DNA from: Gammaproteobacteria bacterium
GTDB taxonomy: Bacteria; Pseudomonadota; Gammaproteobacteria; Chromatiales; Chromatiaceae
Reading direction: 5' to 3'
Length of the DNA stretch: 64,000 nt
Assembly: GCA_030065815.1 (NCBI GenBank)
Contig: JASJCU010000003.1
Span: 1 to 64,000 of the forward strand
Under the pieces are notes generated by a model, which worked only from the letters and a program-made list of their open reading frames with translations, was not told the DNA's origin and did not search any database. A program made the translations under genes and the position numbers. This document shows positions 19,376-30,051 of this stretch, piece by piece (the stretch's first letter is position 1; the number at the start of each line of letters is the position of its first letter).

Positions 19376-20554
19376 GTGCAGCAGCCGAGCATCCTGTTCG
19401 TCGTGCCGTGGAGGCTGTCCGCGGTGTCCGGCGTCAATCAGGTGGTGATCAATCTCGCGCGGCAGACGCGCGACGCCGGCCGGCTGCGCCCGGTGATCCT
19501 GTGCAACGACTGGGAAGCCGAGAGCTTCGACAGTACCGAGTTCGAGGGCATGCCGCTGTTCAGCGGCCACCTGCGCGCGCCGCTCAGCAGCCACAACCCG
19601 GCGCGCAACCTCGGCGGCTTTGCGCTGCGCATGCGGCGCGACATCGGCGCCTGGTCACGCTTCTTCAAGGCCCAGCAGATCCGCGTCGTCAACGCGCACT
19701 ACGCCGGCGCCGGTTACGCCCTGTTCTCGTTACTGCGTGCGCTGCGACGCCGCCGCTTCCGCCTGGTCTACTCGCTGCACGGACCCGACCTCGCGGAGCT
19801 GCAGACGGCCGGCGCGGCGTCGCGTGCCGCCAACCGCTGGATCCTCCGGCAGGCCGACCAGCTGGTGTGCTGCTCGCAGAGCCTGGCCGGCACGCTGCGC
19901 AGTGCGTTTCGCGTCGACGGACACAGGGTGTGCACGGTGCTGCATGGTATCGACCCCGAGACCCTGAGCCACGCGCGCCAGCTCGACTACCGCCCGGATT
20001 GCGGTGGGTTCGACAACTACCTGGTCAGCGTCGGCGGCTTCACGCCGGACAAGGACCACGAGACCCTGCTCGAGGCCTATCTGCAACTGGTGCGCGAGGG
20101 CCTGAAGTCGGCGCTGGTCATGATCGGCCGCGACACCCCCCATCTCGCGCGGCTGCGCAGCCGGGTGCGGCACAACGGCCTGCAGCGGCACGTGTTCTTC
20201 ATCACCGACCTCGATCACGCACGCACGCTGGCGGCCATCCACAAGGCGCGCTTGCTGGTGCAGGCATCGTGGCACGAGGCGTTCGGGCTGCCGCTGATCG
20301 AGGCCGCGTACCTGCGCACGCCGGTGGTCGCGACCCAGGTCGGCGGCATCCCCGAGGTGCTGGGCGGCTACTACCCCTACCTCGTGAAGCCGGGCGACGC
20401 CGCGGCGCTCGCGCAGACCATCGACGACGCACTGTTCAACCCGACCGAGACCGACCGCCAGGTGCGCCTGCTCAAGCGCCGCGTCGCCACGCGCTTCACG
20501 TGGCAGCGCGCCTACCGCGAGTACGAGCCGCTATGGCTCGGCCAGCGCCGCTGA
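19376..20554 (+). CDS. GT4-family glycosyltransferase (GTG start)
   Basis: SILFVVPWRLSAVSGVNQVVINLAR; EAFGLPLIEAAYLRTPVVATQVGGIPEVL. Confidence 0.9.
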   Translation: MQQPSILFVVPWRLSAVSGVNQVVINLARQTRDAGRLRPVILCNDWEAESFDSTEFEGMPLFSGHLRAPLSSHNPARNLGGFALRMRRDIGAWSRFFKAQQIRVVNAHYAGAGYALFSLLRALRRRRFRLVYSLHGPDLAELQTAGAASRAANRWILRQADQLVCCSQSLAGTLRSAFRVDGHRVCTVLHGIDPETLSHARQLDYRPDCGGFDNYLVSVGGFTPDKDHETLLEAYLQLVREGLKSALVMIGRDTPHLARLRSRVRHNGLQRHVFFITDLDHARTLAAIHKARLLVQASWHEAFGLPLIEAAYLRTPVVATQVGGIPEVLGGYYPYLVKPGDAAALAQTIDDALFNPTETDRQVRLLKRRVATRFTWQRAYREYEPLWLGQRR

Positions 20555-20660
20555 CGGCGCGGTGCGCGCGACTGGACCCGGGACCCCGCGAGCCGGCAAA
20601 CTGCCGGCAGCGAACGATAGGCCGGGCACGCACGCGACCGCCCGGCCGGGGTGACCGTCG

Positions 20661-21047
20661 ATGATCAGTGGGTTCTTGCCGGTGTTGCTGTTGATGCTCG
20701 GGGCCTGGGTCTGGCTCGACGGCGCGCGTGCCCGCGAGTTCGCAACCGCGTTGGTGCGCCGCCATTGCGAGCACAACGGCCTGCAGTTCCTCGACGAGAC
20801 GGTCGCGCTGGCGCGCATCGGCATCCGCTGGACGTCTGAGGGCCTGCGCATTCGTCGTATGTTCCGCTTCGAGTTCAGCCTCGAGGGCGTCGGCCGACAG
20901 ACCGGCTATATCCTGATGCTGGGCATGCGCCTCGAGGCGATCGACGACGGCCTGCCGGTCGACGAGCCGGCGGACGACGGCACGGCCGACCGGCCGGCGA
21001 TCGAATCCGGTGACAACGTGGTGCCGTTTCGCCGCCGCGACAAGTGA
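20661..21047 (+). CDS. DUF3301-like membrane-anchored protein
   Basis: Single N-terminal TM, ARAREFATALVRRHCEHNGLQFLDETVALARI. Confidence 0.75.
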   Translation: MISGFLPVLLLMLGAWVWLDGARAREFATALVRRHCEHNGLQFLDETVALARIGIRWTSEGLRIRRMFRFEFSLEGVGRQTGYILMLGMRLEAIDDGLPVDEPADDGTADRPAIESGDNVVPFRRRDK

Positions 21048-21054
21048 CGGCGCG

Positions 21055-21462
21055 CTACTTGACCACTTTCAGCGACGGCTTGCCACCCGACGGTGGCCGC
21101 GGCTGATCCGGATCGGGATCGTGGTCGGGGCGCGTCTGCTCCGGCTCTTCGACGCCGTCGTCGGGAAACAGCATGCCCTTGCCGTTCTCACGCGCATAGA
21201 CGCCGAGCACGGCATCGGGTGGCAGCGAGATCGGAAACGCCGAGCCGCCGAAGCGTGCCTCGAACGCGATCAGTTCGTTGCCGAGATTGAGATCGCGCAC
21301 GGCGCTCGGGCTGACGTTGAGCACGATCCTGCCCTCCTCGACATAACGACTCGGCACGTGCACGCCGTCACGATCGGCATCGACCAGCAGGTAGGGCGTC
21401 AGATCGTTGTCGACCAGCCATTCGTACAGCGCACGAATCAGGTAGGGGCGATTGGAGGTCAT
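21055..21462 (-). CDS. sspB: ClpXP protease specificity-enhancing factor SspB
   Basis: RPYLIRALYEWLVDNDLTPYLLVDAD; C-terminal GGKPSLKVVK (ClpX-binding tail type); adjacent to sspA. Confidence 0.95.
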   Translation of the reverse strand: MTSNRPYLIRALYEWLVDNDLTPYLLVDADRDGVHVPSRYVEEGRIVLNVSPSAVRDLNLGNELIAFEARFGGSAFPISLPPDAVLGVYARENGKGMLFPDDGVEEPEQTRPDHDPDPDQPRPPSGGKPSLKVVK

Positions 21463-21483
21463 GCGTCGACGCGCAGTCGCGGA

Positions 21484-22113
21484 TCAGCGCCGCATTTCGC
21501 GTTCGAATTCCGTCAGACTGGCAATGAAACCGTTGCGCATGAACAGGTTGCCGGCGTAGACGTTGACCTGGTTGGCGGCCTGGCCGCTGAGTTCGACGCC
21601 GAGCGCCGGAAGACGCCACAGCAGCGGTGCCAGGCTGGCGTCGACCAGCGAGAACTCGTCGCTCATGAAGAACGGCTTGTGGGCGAGAATCGGTGCCGCC
21701 GCGGTCAGGCCCTCGCGCAGCTCCTTGCGCGCCTTGGTCGCGCCCTTGCCGCCGGCGAGGATCTGGTCGACCAGGCCGTACCAGTCGTGCTCGACGCGGT
21801 ACATGTACAACCGCACGCTGGCACGCGAGACCGGATCGACCGGCAGCAGCGGTGGGTGCGGGAAGCGCTCGTCGAGGTATTCGCAGATGATCCGCGAGTC
21901 GTACAGTGCGAGATCGCGGTCGACCAGCGTCGGCACCGTGCCGTACGGATTCAGGTCGATGACGTCCTCGGGCAGGTTGAGCGGGTCGACGTCGATGATG
22001 TCGCAGGTGACGTTCTTCTCGGCCAGGACCATGCGCACCCGGTGGCTGTGCAGACTCTGCGGATCGGAAAACAGCGTCATCACGGATCGGCGGGCGGCAA
22101 CGGCGGTCATCAC
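21484..22113 (-). CDS. sspA: Stringent starvation protein A (GST-like)
   Basis: MTLFSDPQSLHSHRVRMVLAEKNVTCDIIDVDPLNLPEDVIDLNPYGTVPTLVDRDLALYDSRIICEYLDERFPHPPLLP. Confidence 0.96.
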   Translation of the reverse strand: MMTAVAARRSVMTLFSDPQSLHSHRVRMVLAEKNVTCDIIDVDPLNLPEDVIDLNPYGTVPTLVDRDLALYDSRIICEYLDERFPHPPLLPVDPVSRASVRLYMYRVEHDWYGLVDQILAGGKGATKARKELREGLTAAAPILAHKPFFMSDEFSLVDASLAPLLWRLPALGVELSGQAANQVNVYAGNLFMRNGFIASLTEFEREMRR

Positions 22114-22161
22114 ATCTCTCTCCTACACCTTCGCGGCGGCCTGGCGACGACGCCGGACCAT

Positions 22162-22196
22162 AAAAAAGGCGCACAGTATACCAAACTGTGCGCCTT
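22162..22196 (-). terminator. Rho-independent terminator after petABC
   Basis: Stem aaggcgcacagt/actgtgcgcctt with a T run on the minus strand, between petC stop and sspA start. Confidence 0.88.
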
Positions 22197-22223
22197 CCCA
22201 TGCCCGGAGGGCGGCGTGACCGG

Positions 22224-23051
22224 TCAGTGGACGTCCTTCCACCACTCCTTCTTCATGAAGTAGGCGATAACCGTGAACACGGCCAGGAACAGCATTACCC
22301 AGATACCCATGCGCTGGCGCTCGAGCTTCATCGGCTCCGACACATAGGTCAGGTAGGTGGCCAGGTCACGGGCGACCTGATCGTACTCGGCCGGCGTCAT
22401 GCTGCCGGGCTTGACCAGTTCGAGGCGCTCGACGACACGTTCCATGCGGTAGCCCTCGCCCTGCTCGGCGACGTACGCGGCAGCGGCGGCCTCGGTGTCG
22501 AAACTGGCGACGGCGTGGCCGTCATGGTGGGCCTCGTACTTGTACACCGGGTCCTGGATCCCCTGCAGCTCGTACAGTACGTGCGGCATGCCCACGTTGG
22601 CGAACACGGTGTTGTTGACACCGAGCGGGCGCGACGGATCGGTATAGAAGCTCTTCAGGAAGCTGTAGATCCAGTCCTCGCCGCCGGATTTGATGCGCGC
22701 CGTCAGCGTCAGGTCGGGCGGCGCCGCGCCAAACCACTTGGCGGCGTCCTCTTCGGGCATCGCGATCGTCATCAGGTCACCGACCTTGCGATCGGTGAAT
22801 ATCAGGTTGTCCTTGATGTCGTCCTCGCTGAGTCCGACCTCGGTCAGCAGCTTGTAGCGGACATACTGTTTCGAGTGGCAACCCATGCAGTAGTTGACGA
22901 ACAGCTTCGCGCCGCGCTGGATCGCGGCATGGTTGTTGAGGTCGATGTTGGCCTGCTGCAGCTCCACTTTGGGGCCGCCGGCGGCCATGCCGGTCATCGG
23001 CACCAGCGCCAGAACCAGGGCAATGGCAAATACAACAGTCAGCTTCTTCAT
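22224..23051 (-). CDS. petC: Cytochrome c1 of bc1 complex
   Basis: FVNYCMGCHSKQYVRY (CxxCH), C-terminal TM anchor. Confidence 0.96.
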   Translation of the reverse strand: MKKLTVVFAIALVLALVPMTGMAAGGPKVELQQANIDLNNHAAIQRGAKLFVNYCMGCHSKQYVRYKLLTEVGLSEDDIKDNLIFTDRKVGDLMTIAMPEEDAAKWFGAAPPDLTLTARIKSGGEDWIYSFLKSFYTDPSRPLGVNNTVFANVGMPHVLYELQGIQDPVYKYEAHHDGHAVASFDTEAAAAAYVAEQGEGYRMERVVERLELVKPGSMTPAEYDQVARDLATYLTYVSEPMKLERQRMGIWVMLFLAVFTVIAYFMKKEWWKDVH

Positions 23052-24268
23052 CCCGTCACCCTCTCCGGCACCGGCTTGGTCTTGCCCCACTTGCTGTAGA
23101 ACGGCATCAGCAGGAAGAACGCGAAATACAGTGCCGTGAAGATCTGCGCGAGCAGGGTCTTGGTCGGCGTCGAGGCCTGCATGCCGAGCCAGGCGAGGAC
23201 TATGAAGGTGACGACGAAGATCGCGATCGCGACCTTGAAGATCACGTTCTTGTAGCGGATCGACTTGACCGGGCTGCGATCCAGCCACGGCAGGAAGAAC
23301 AGCACGATGATCGCGGCGAACATCACGACGACGCCCGGGAACTGCGAGTTGAACATCGGCGGCACCGCACGCAGCATCGCGTAAAACGGTGTGAAGTACC
23401 AGACAGGCGCGATGTGCTCCGGCGTCTTCAGCGGGTTCGCCGGCTCGAAGTTCGGTGGCTCGAGGAACAGGCCGCCGAAGTCGGGGGCGAAGAACACGAT
23501 GCCGAGGAAGAAGATCATGAACACGCCGACGCCGACGACGTCCTTGACCGTGTAGTACGGGTGGAATGGAATGCCGTCTCTCGGGATACCGTTCTCGTCC
23601 TTGTTCTTCTTGATTTCGATGCCGTCGGGGTTGTTCGATCCCACCTTGTGCAGCGCGACGATATGGATGAACACCAGTGCGGCGAGCACGAACGGCAGCA
23701 GGAAGTGCAGCGCGAAGAAGCGGTTCAGCGTCGCGTCGGAGATGACGTAGTCGCCGCGGATCCAGATCGACAAAGGCTCGCCGATGCCGAACGGGAACGC
23801 CGCGAACAGGTTGACGATGACCTGCGCGCCCCAGTACGACATCTGTCCCCACGGCAGCAGGTAGCCCATGAACGCCGTCGCCATCATCGCGACGTAGATG
23901 ACCACGCCGATGATCCACAGCAGTTCGCGCGGCTGGCGATACGAGCCGTAGATCAGCGCGCGGAACATGTGCAGGTAGACGACGAGGAAAAACATCGAGG
24001 CGCCGGTCGAATGCAGGTAACGCAGCAGCCAGCCGTACTCGACGTCGCGCATGATGTACTCGACCGAGGCGAACGCCTCGTCGGCCGACGGTTTGTACAT
24101 CATCGCCAGCCAGACGCCGGTGACGATCTGGTTGACCAGCACCAGCATCGCCAGCGATCCGAAGAAGTACCAGAAGTTGAAGTTCTTCGGCGCGTAGTAC
24201 TGCGCCAGGTGCTCGTTCCAGACCTTGGTGGCCGGGAAACGCTCATCCACCCAGTCCATGAAACTCAT
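23048..24268 (-). CDS. petB: Cytochrome b of bc1 complex
   Basis: HLAQYYAPKNFNFWYFFGSLAMLVLVNQIVTGVWLAMMYKPSADEAFASVEYIMRDVEYGWLLRYLHSTGAS; HPYYTVKDVVGV. Confidence 0.97.
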   Translation of the reverse strand: MSFMDWVDERFPATKVWNEHLAQYYAPKNFNFWYFFGSLAMLVLVNQIVTGVWLAMMYKPSADEAFASVEYIMRDVEYGWLLRYLHSTGASMFFLVVYLHMFRALIYGSYRQPRELLWIIGVVIYVAMMATAFMGYLLPWGQMSYWGAQVIVNLFAAFPFGIGEPLSIWIRGDYVISDATLNRFFALHFLLPFVLAALVFIHIVALHKVGSNNPDGIEIKKNKDENGIPRDGIPFHPYYTVKDVVGVGVFMIFFLGIVFFAPDFGGLFLEPPNFEPANPLKTPEHIAPVWYFTPFYAMLRAVPPMFNSQFPGVVVMFAAIIVLFFLPWLDRSPVKSIRYKNVIFKVAIAIFVVTFIVLAWLGMQASTPTKTLLAQIFTALYFAFFLLMPFYSKWGKTKPVPERVTG

Positions 24269-24858
24269 ACGGCACCTCCGTCGACCCCGATCAGGATCAC
24301 GTCTTCAGACAGGTATTGATGCGGCGGGACCTCGAGGTTGAGCGGGGCCGGCACCCCGGCGTAGACGCGGCCTGCCAGGTCGAAGAACGAGCCGTGACAC
24401 GGGCAGAAGAATCCGCCCAGCCAGTCGGCACCGAGGTCGGCAGGCCCGACCTCGGGACGGTAGGTCGGCGAACAGCCAAGGTGGGTACAGATGCCGACCA
24501 GGACCGCGTACTGCGGCTTGATCGAGCGGGTGTCGTTCTTGCAGTACTCGGGCTGCTGCGGGACCTCGGAATCGGGGTCGGCGAGCCGGTCGACCAGCTT
24601 CGGCAGATCGGCGAGGTTCTGTTCGGTGCGATGCACGACCCAGCAGACCTTGCCCCGCCACTTGACCCGCAACAGGGCGCCCGGTTCGAGCTGGCTGATG
24701 TCGGCCTCTTCCGGCGCACCCAGCGCCTTGGCGCGCTCCGACGGCGCCCATGACGCAATGAACGGCACCGCTGCGAAACCGGCACCCACGGCTCCGACCA
24801 CCGCCGTGGTGGCGGTCAGGAAGCGGCGTTTCTTGAGGTCTACGCCTTCTGAACTCAT
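24265..24858 (-). CDS. petA: Ubiquinol-cytochrome c reductase iron-sulfur (Rieske) subunit
   Basis: CTHLGCSPTYRPE and FFCPCHGSFFDLAGRVY. Confidence 0.97.
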   Translation of the reverse strand: MSSEGVDLKKRRFLTATTAVVGAVGAGFAAVPFIASWAPSERAKALGAPEEADISQLEPGALLRVKWRGKVCWVVHRTEQNLADLPKLVDRLADPDSEVPQQPEYCKNDTRSIKPQYAVLVGICTHLGCSPTYRPEVGPADLGADWLGGFFCPCHGSFFDLAGRVYAGVPAPLNLEVPPHQYLSEDVILIGVDGGAV

Positions 24859-25030
24859 GGATTGACTCCCAAAGACCCGAAACGGGGGAATCGGCACGCA
24901 TCAGATTCGGGCTGAATCTAAGAATATGCTGAAGTTCCCTAAACGACCGCGGATTCTCCAATACCGCTGCGCACCGGTCAACTAATGGGCATCTATGCAA
25001 AGAATTTGTTCGCCTGAATACTGCGCCAGG

Positions 25031-25771
25031 TCAAACGGGATTGTCGACGTCGATGAACCGGTGTGCGATGCCGAACTGCCCAGCCAGCTCGTCGCCGAGC
25101 GCCTGCACCCCATAGCGCTCGGTGGCGTGATGCCCGGCAGCGAAGTAGTCGATGCCGAGCTCGCGCGCCTGGTGGACCGTGTGCTCGGAGATCTCGCCGC
25201 TGATGAAGGCGTCGAAACCGAGCGCCGCGGCGCTGTCGATCATGCCCTGTGCCGCGCCGCTGCACCACGCGATGCGACGCAGGCCGGGCGAATCACCCAC
25301 GACCAGTGGCGCGCGGCCGAGTGCGCTCTCGATGCGCGTCGCCAGCGTCGCGGCCGGCAACGGCGTGTCCAGGTCAGCGCCCCACAGCAGACCGTCGACG
25401 GCGGCCCCGTGGGAAAACCCGAGGCGATTGCCGAGCTGGCGGTTGTTGCCGAGCTCGGCATGGGCATCCAGCGGCAGGTGGTAGGCCAACAGACCGATCG
25501 CGTTGCGCATCAGCGTCGCGATGCGCCGCCCCTTCATGCCGACCAGCGGCGCCGCTTCGCCGCGCCAGAAGTAGCCATGATGGACCAGCACGAGCTCGGC
25601 GTCGGCGGCGACCGCGGCGTCGAGCAGCGCCTGGCTCGCGGTCACGCCGGAGACGAGCCGCGTGACCGTGTCGCTGCCCTCGACCTGCAGGCCGTTCGGG
25701 CAGTAGTCGTCGAAGGCGTCCGGGTCGAGCCGGTTGGTGCAGTAGGTGACGATGTCGTTGAGGCTGGCCAT
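25031..25771 (-). CDS. Nif3/YbgI-like dinuclear metal center protein
   Basis: DYCPNGLQVEG, LVHHGYFWRGE, FISGEISEHTVHQARELGIDYFAAGHHATERYG. Confidence 0.95.
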   Translation of the reverse strand: MASLNDIVTYCTNRLDPDAFDDYCPNGLQVEGSDTVTRLVSGVTASQALLDAAVAADAELVLVHHGYFWRGEAAPLVGMKGRRIATLMRNAIGLLAYHLPLDAHAELGNNRQLGNRLGFSHGAAVDGLLWGADLDTPLPAATLATRIESALGRAPLVVGDSPGLRRIAWCSGAAQGMIDSAAALGFDAFISGEISEHTVHQARELGIDYFAAGHHATERYGVQALGDELAGQFGIAHRFIDVDNPV

Positions 25772-25938
25772 GTCGGTGCGCGCGTCGCGATTCCCCTCGG
25801 CAGGTGGTTGGCGGGAGCCTGGCGGGCCGCGGCGCGGATCGTCGATTGCGGGTCGCCGCTACGATCGGTCGCTGTCCGGCAGCGCCGTCACGTCGCGCCG
25901 CCTGGAACTTGCGAACGCCGGACTCTCCACACTAGTGT

Positions 25939-27087
<1,149 letters not shown>

Positions 27088-27090
27088 ACC

Positions 27091-27378
27091 ATGGGCATCT
27101 TCGACCATTACCGCCGATCCGACGCCGCGCGCGACCGCGTCGCGATCGCGATCGACGTCGCCAGCGGCGTGCTCGAGGAGTGCCCGGTGTGCCGCACCGT
27201 GTCCGACAAGCAGCGCGACGATCGCCTGCCGGCCGCCGAGCTCGAGGTCCACCAGCGCTTCGACCGCGCCGACCCCAGCGTCGCCGTGTTCAACGGCGAT
27301 CGCGACGATTGTCTGCGCCGGCTCCGATCGGTACGCGACCGATTCAACTACCATTGCCTGTGTCACGATATGGGTTGA
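27091..27378 (+). CDS. Small hypothetical protein with CPVC and CLCH cysteines
   Basis: 95-aa ORF starting 3 nt after the degS-like stop; coherent composition. Confidence 0.55.
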   Translation: MGIFDHYRRSDAARDRVAIAIDVASGVLEECPVCRTVSDKQRDDRLPAAELEVHQRFDRADPSVAVFNGDRDDCLRRLRSVRDRFNYHCLCHDMG

Positions 27379-27391
27379 ACGGATTTCTGCA

Positions 27392-27643
27392 ATGCCTCGT
27401 GCCCTCGCCGCCCTGACTTCATTTTCTTACCGAATCCTGTCGTCCGTCGCCGTGCTGTCCATCGTGCTGAGCGCCGGCATCGCGACCGCGGACGATGCGC
27501 AGACCAGCGACGACCAGTTGCGCGCCGACTGCCGCGCCGAAGGTGAGGCCGGCGGCCTCGACGGTACCGAGTTGGAGGCCTTCATCCGCGAATGCGTCAG
27601 CGACCTGCGGACGGTCGAGATCGGCAATATCGACAGCCGCTGA
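27392..27643 (+). CDS. Small secreted hypothetical protein
   Basis: Signal-peptide-like N terminus (SSVAVLSIVLSAGIATADDA) and acidic mature part. Confidence 0.55.
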   Translation: MPRALAALTSFSYRILSSVAVLSIVLSAGIATADDAQTSDDQLRADCRAEGEAGGLDGTELEAFIRECVSDLRTVEIGNIDSR

Positions 27644-27662
27644 GCGGGGCCGCGGCGGTCTG

Positions 27663-28253
27663 TCAACGCGCCATGGCGAGCGCCAGCACCAGCAGCGCGC
27701 TGGCCGCTGCCCACGACCCCGCGACGCGCAGGCCGATTCGTTGCCAGGCGCGCTTACTGAACCACTCGGCAAACGCCAGCGCATAGAGCATCAGCAGGCT
27801 CGCGGCGATCGCGGTGCCGAGCAGCGCTGCCAACCGGCCGCTGCCGGCGAGCTGCGGCTGCGCCGAATCCAGGCCCAGCAGAACGCCCTGCACCGCACCG
27901 ACGACCAGCAGCAGTGCCCGCGGCAGCTCGATCGCGGCCGCGACCAGCACACCGATCAACGCGGTGGCCGCCAGCAACGGCACCTCGACGTCGGGCGCAA
28001 GCTCGGCCAGCGTCGTCGCCAGCCCGGCGACCAGCATGATGAAGTACGCGACCACCGCCGACTGTACGCGTTGCACGCCCTGCTGCGCGACCAGCACGCC
28101 GAGCGTCAACACGCCGAGCAGGTGGGCCGGTACGAACAGCGGGTGCAGCAGGCCGATGTAGAAGTCGTCGAGGCCCTCGATCGGGCTGTGCGCGAACGCC
28201 GGTAGCGGCAGGCCACACAGCGCGCCCGCGAACCAGCGCACACCACGTCTCAT
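27663..28253 (-). CDS. HupE/UreJ-like membrane protein (second)
   Basis: AFAHSPIEGLDDFYIGLLHPLFVPAHLLGVLTLGVL; ATGA overlap with the upstream HupE/UreJ-like gene. Confidence 0.7.
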   Translation of the reverse strand: MRRGVRWFAGALCGLPLPAFAHSPIEGLDDFYIGLLHPLFVPAHLLGVLTLGVLVAQQGVQRVQSAVVAYFIMLVAGLATTLAELAPDVEVPLLAATALIGVLVAAAIELPRALLLVVGAVQGVLLGLDSAQPQLAGSGRLAALLGTAIAASLLMLYALAFAEWFSKRAWQRIGLRVAGSWAAASALLVLALAMAR

Positions 28254-28840
28254 AGAGCGCCGGTCAGGAATCCCACGCCGGCCAGCGCAATCGCTGCGCC
28301 GCCGGCGCGAACCGCCCAGCGCCCGGCCGGCCAGTGCACCAGCAGGCCGAACGCGATGCCGCCGACGTGCAGCATGCCGGTCGCGAGCACGAAGCCGAGG
28401 CTGTAGGCGAGCGGGCTCGCCGCCACGGGCAGCTCGGTACCGTGCGCGTGGCCGTGGAAGATCGCGAACGCAGCGACGATGACCGCCGCCACCCACAGCG
28501 GCGGCCGCACCGCCAGCGCGACCATCAGACCGAGGACGACCGCCGAACTGGCGATACCGGTCTCGACCGCCGGGATCGGTACGCCGGCGACCCCGAGCGC
28601 TCCGCCGATCGCCATGACCAGCGGAAACACCACCGGCAGCAGCCAGATCGCCGGGTTTCCGAGGAACGCACCCCACAGACCGACCGCGACCATCGCGACG
28701 ACGTGGTCCCAGCCGAGGATCGGATGCAGGAAACCGCTGGTGAAGCCGCCGGCCAGGCCTGCGGACTCGTGGGCCAGCGCCGCAGTGCTGACAACCAGCA
28801 ACAGACCACCGGCGAGCAGGGTGCAGACGCGCATAGCCAC
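28250..28840 (-). CDS. HupE/UreJ family protein
   Basis: GGFTSGFLHPILGWDHVVAMVAVGLWGAFLG; AIFHGHAHGTELP. Confidence 0.92.
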   Translation of the reverse strand: MAMRVCTLLAGGLLLVVSTAALAHESAGLAGGFTSGFLHPILGWDHVVAMVAVGLWGAFLGNPAIWLLPVVFPLVMAIGGALGVAGVPIPAVETGIASSAVVLGLMVALAVRPPLWVAAVIVAAFAIFHGHAHGTELPVAASPLAYSLGFVLATGMLHVGGIAFGLLVHWPAGRWAVRAGGAAIALAGVGFLTGAL

Positions 28841-28900
28841 CTCTATTCGGTGCAGCTCGGATGCCGGCAGTATGCCGCAGCGGGCCGGCCCACGAAATGC

Positions 28901-29998
28901 TCAGGCGCCTTCAACGACCTCGCGCAACGCCGCGATCAACGCGTCGTTCTCGGCCGGCGTGCCGACCGTCGGGCGCAGGCAGTCGGCGAGCAGCGGGTGC
29001 GCACCGTCGAGGTTCTTGATCAGCACGCCGCGCTCGCGCAGACCGTCGAACCAGACGCGTGCGCGTCCCGGCGGCGTGCGCACGAGGAGGAAGTTCGCGT
29101 CGGATGCAAACACGGTGACGCCGTCATGCTCGGCCAGGGCAGCCGCCAGGCGCGGGCGCTCGGTGCGGATCGCCGCGGTCTGCGCATCGAACACAGCCTT
29201 GTGACGCAGCGCGAACGCGGCGCTGGCCTGGGTCAGCACGTTGATGTTGTAAGGCAGGCGCACCTTGTCGAATTCATCGAGCCACTCGGCGGGCCCGGCG
29301 AGCAGGCCGAGGCGCAGGCCGGCCAGTCCCATCTTCGATACCGTGCGCATGACGACCAGGTTGTCGAACTCGCCGAGCCGCGGCATGAAGGTCGCATCGG
29401 TGAACGGCGCGTAGGCCTCGTCGACGACGACCAGTCCGGGCGCGGCACGGATCACCTGCTCGATCGCCGCGGCATCGAACAGGTTGCCGGTCGGGTTGTT
29501 CGGGTAGGCGAGGAACACGACCGCCGGTTGATGTGCGTCGATCGCCTGCAACACGGCCGCCAGGTCGAGACTGAAATCGGCGGCGGCCAGCGGCACGCCG
29601 ACGTAGCGCATGCCACAGAAGGTCGCGATCATGCGGTACATGACGAAGCCCGGCTCGACCGACAGCACGCTGCGCGAGGGCCCGGCCAGCGACATCGCGA
29701 TCATCTGGATCAGCTCGTCGGAGCCGTTGCCGAGGATCACCCGCATGTCTTCGGGCACGCCCATCACATCGCGCAGCGGCGCAGTCAGTGCCGCCGCGGT
29801 CGGGTCGGGATAGCGGTTGACGTCGGCCGCCTGCAGCACCTCGGTCCAGGCCGCGCGCAGCTCGGCCGGCCAGGTGTACGGGTTCTCCATCGCGTCGAGC
29901 TTGATCAGGCCCTGCGCCGGCTGCACGTGGTAGGCGCGCAGCGCGCGGATCTCGGCACGCACCCAGTTCTCGACCAGCCTCTGGCGTTCGTCTGACAT
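28901..29998 (-). CDS. hisC: Histidinol-phosphate aminotransferase
   Basis: KLDAMENPY; GNGSDELI; FLAYPNNPTGN; VVDEAYAPF; SKMGLAGLRLG. Confidence 0.96.
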   Translation of the reverse strand: MSDERQRLVENWVRAEIRALRAYHVQPAQGLIKLDAMENPYTWPAELRAAWTEVLQAADVNRYPDPTAAALTAPLRDVMGVPEDMRVILGNGSDELIQMIAMSLAGPSRSVLSVEPGFVMYRMIATFCGMRYVGVPLAAADFSLDLAAVLQAIDAHQPAVVFLAYPNNPTGNLFDAAAIEQVIRAAPGLVVVDEAYAPFTDATFMPRLGEFDNLVVMRTVSKMGLAGLRLGLLAGPAEWLDEFDKVRLPYNINVLTQASAAFALRHKAVFDAQTAAIRTERPRLAAALAEHDGVTVFASDANFLLVRTPPGRARVWFDGLRERGVLIKNLDGAHPLLADCLRPTVGTPAENDALIAALREVVEGA

Positions 29999-30051
29999 CG
30001 CTGAATCCCGCTACCGCCGCCGCGAAAAGGCGCAGTGTAGCAGTGCCCCGA

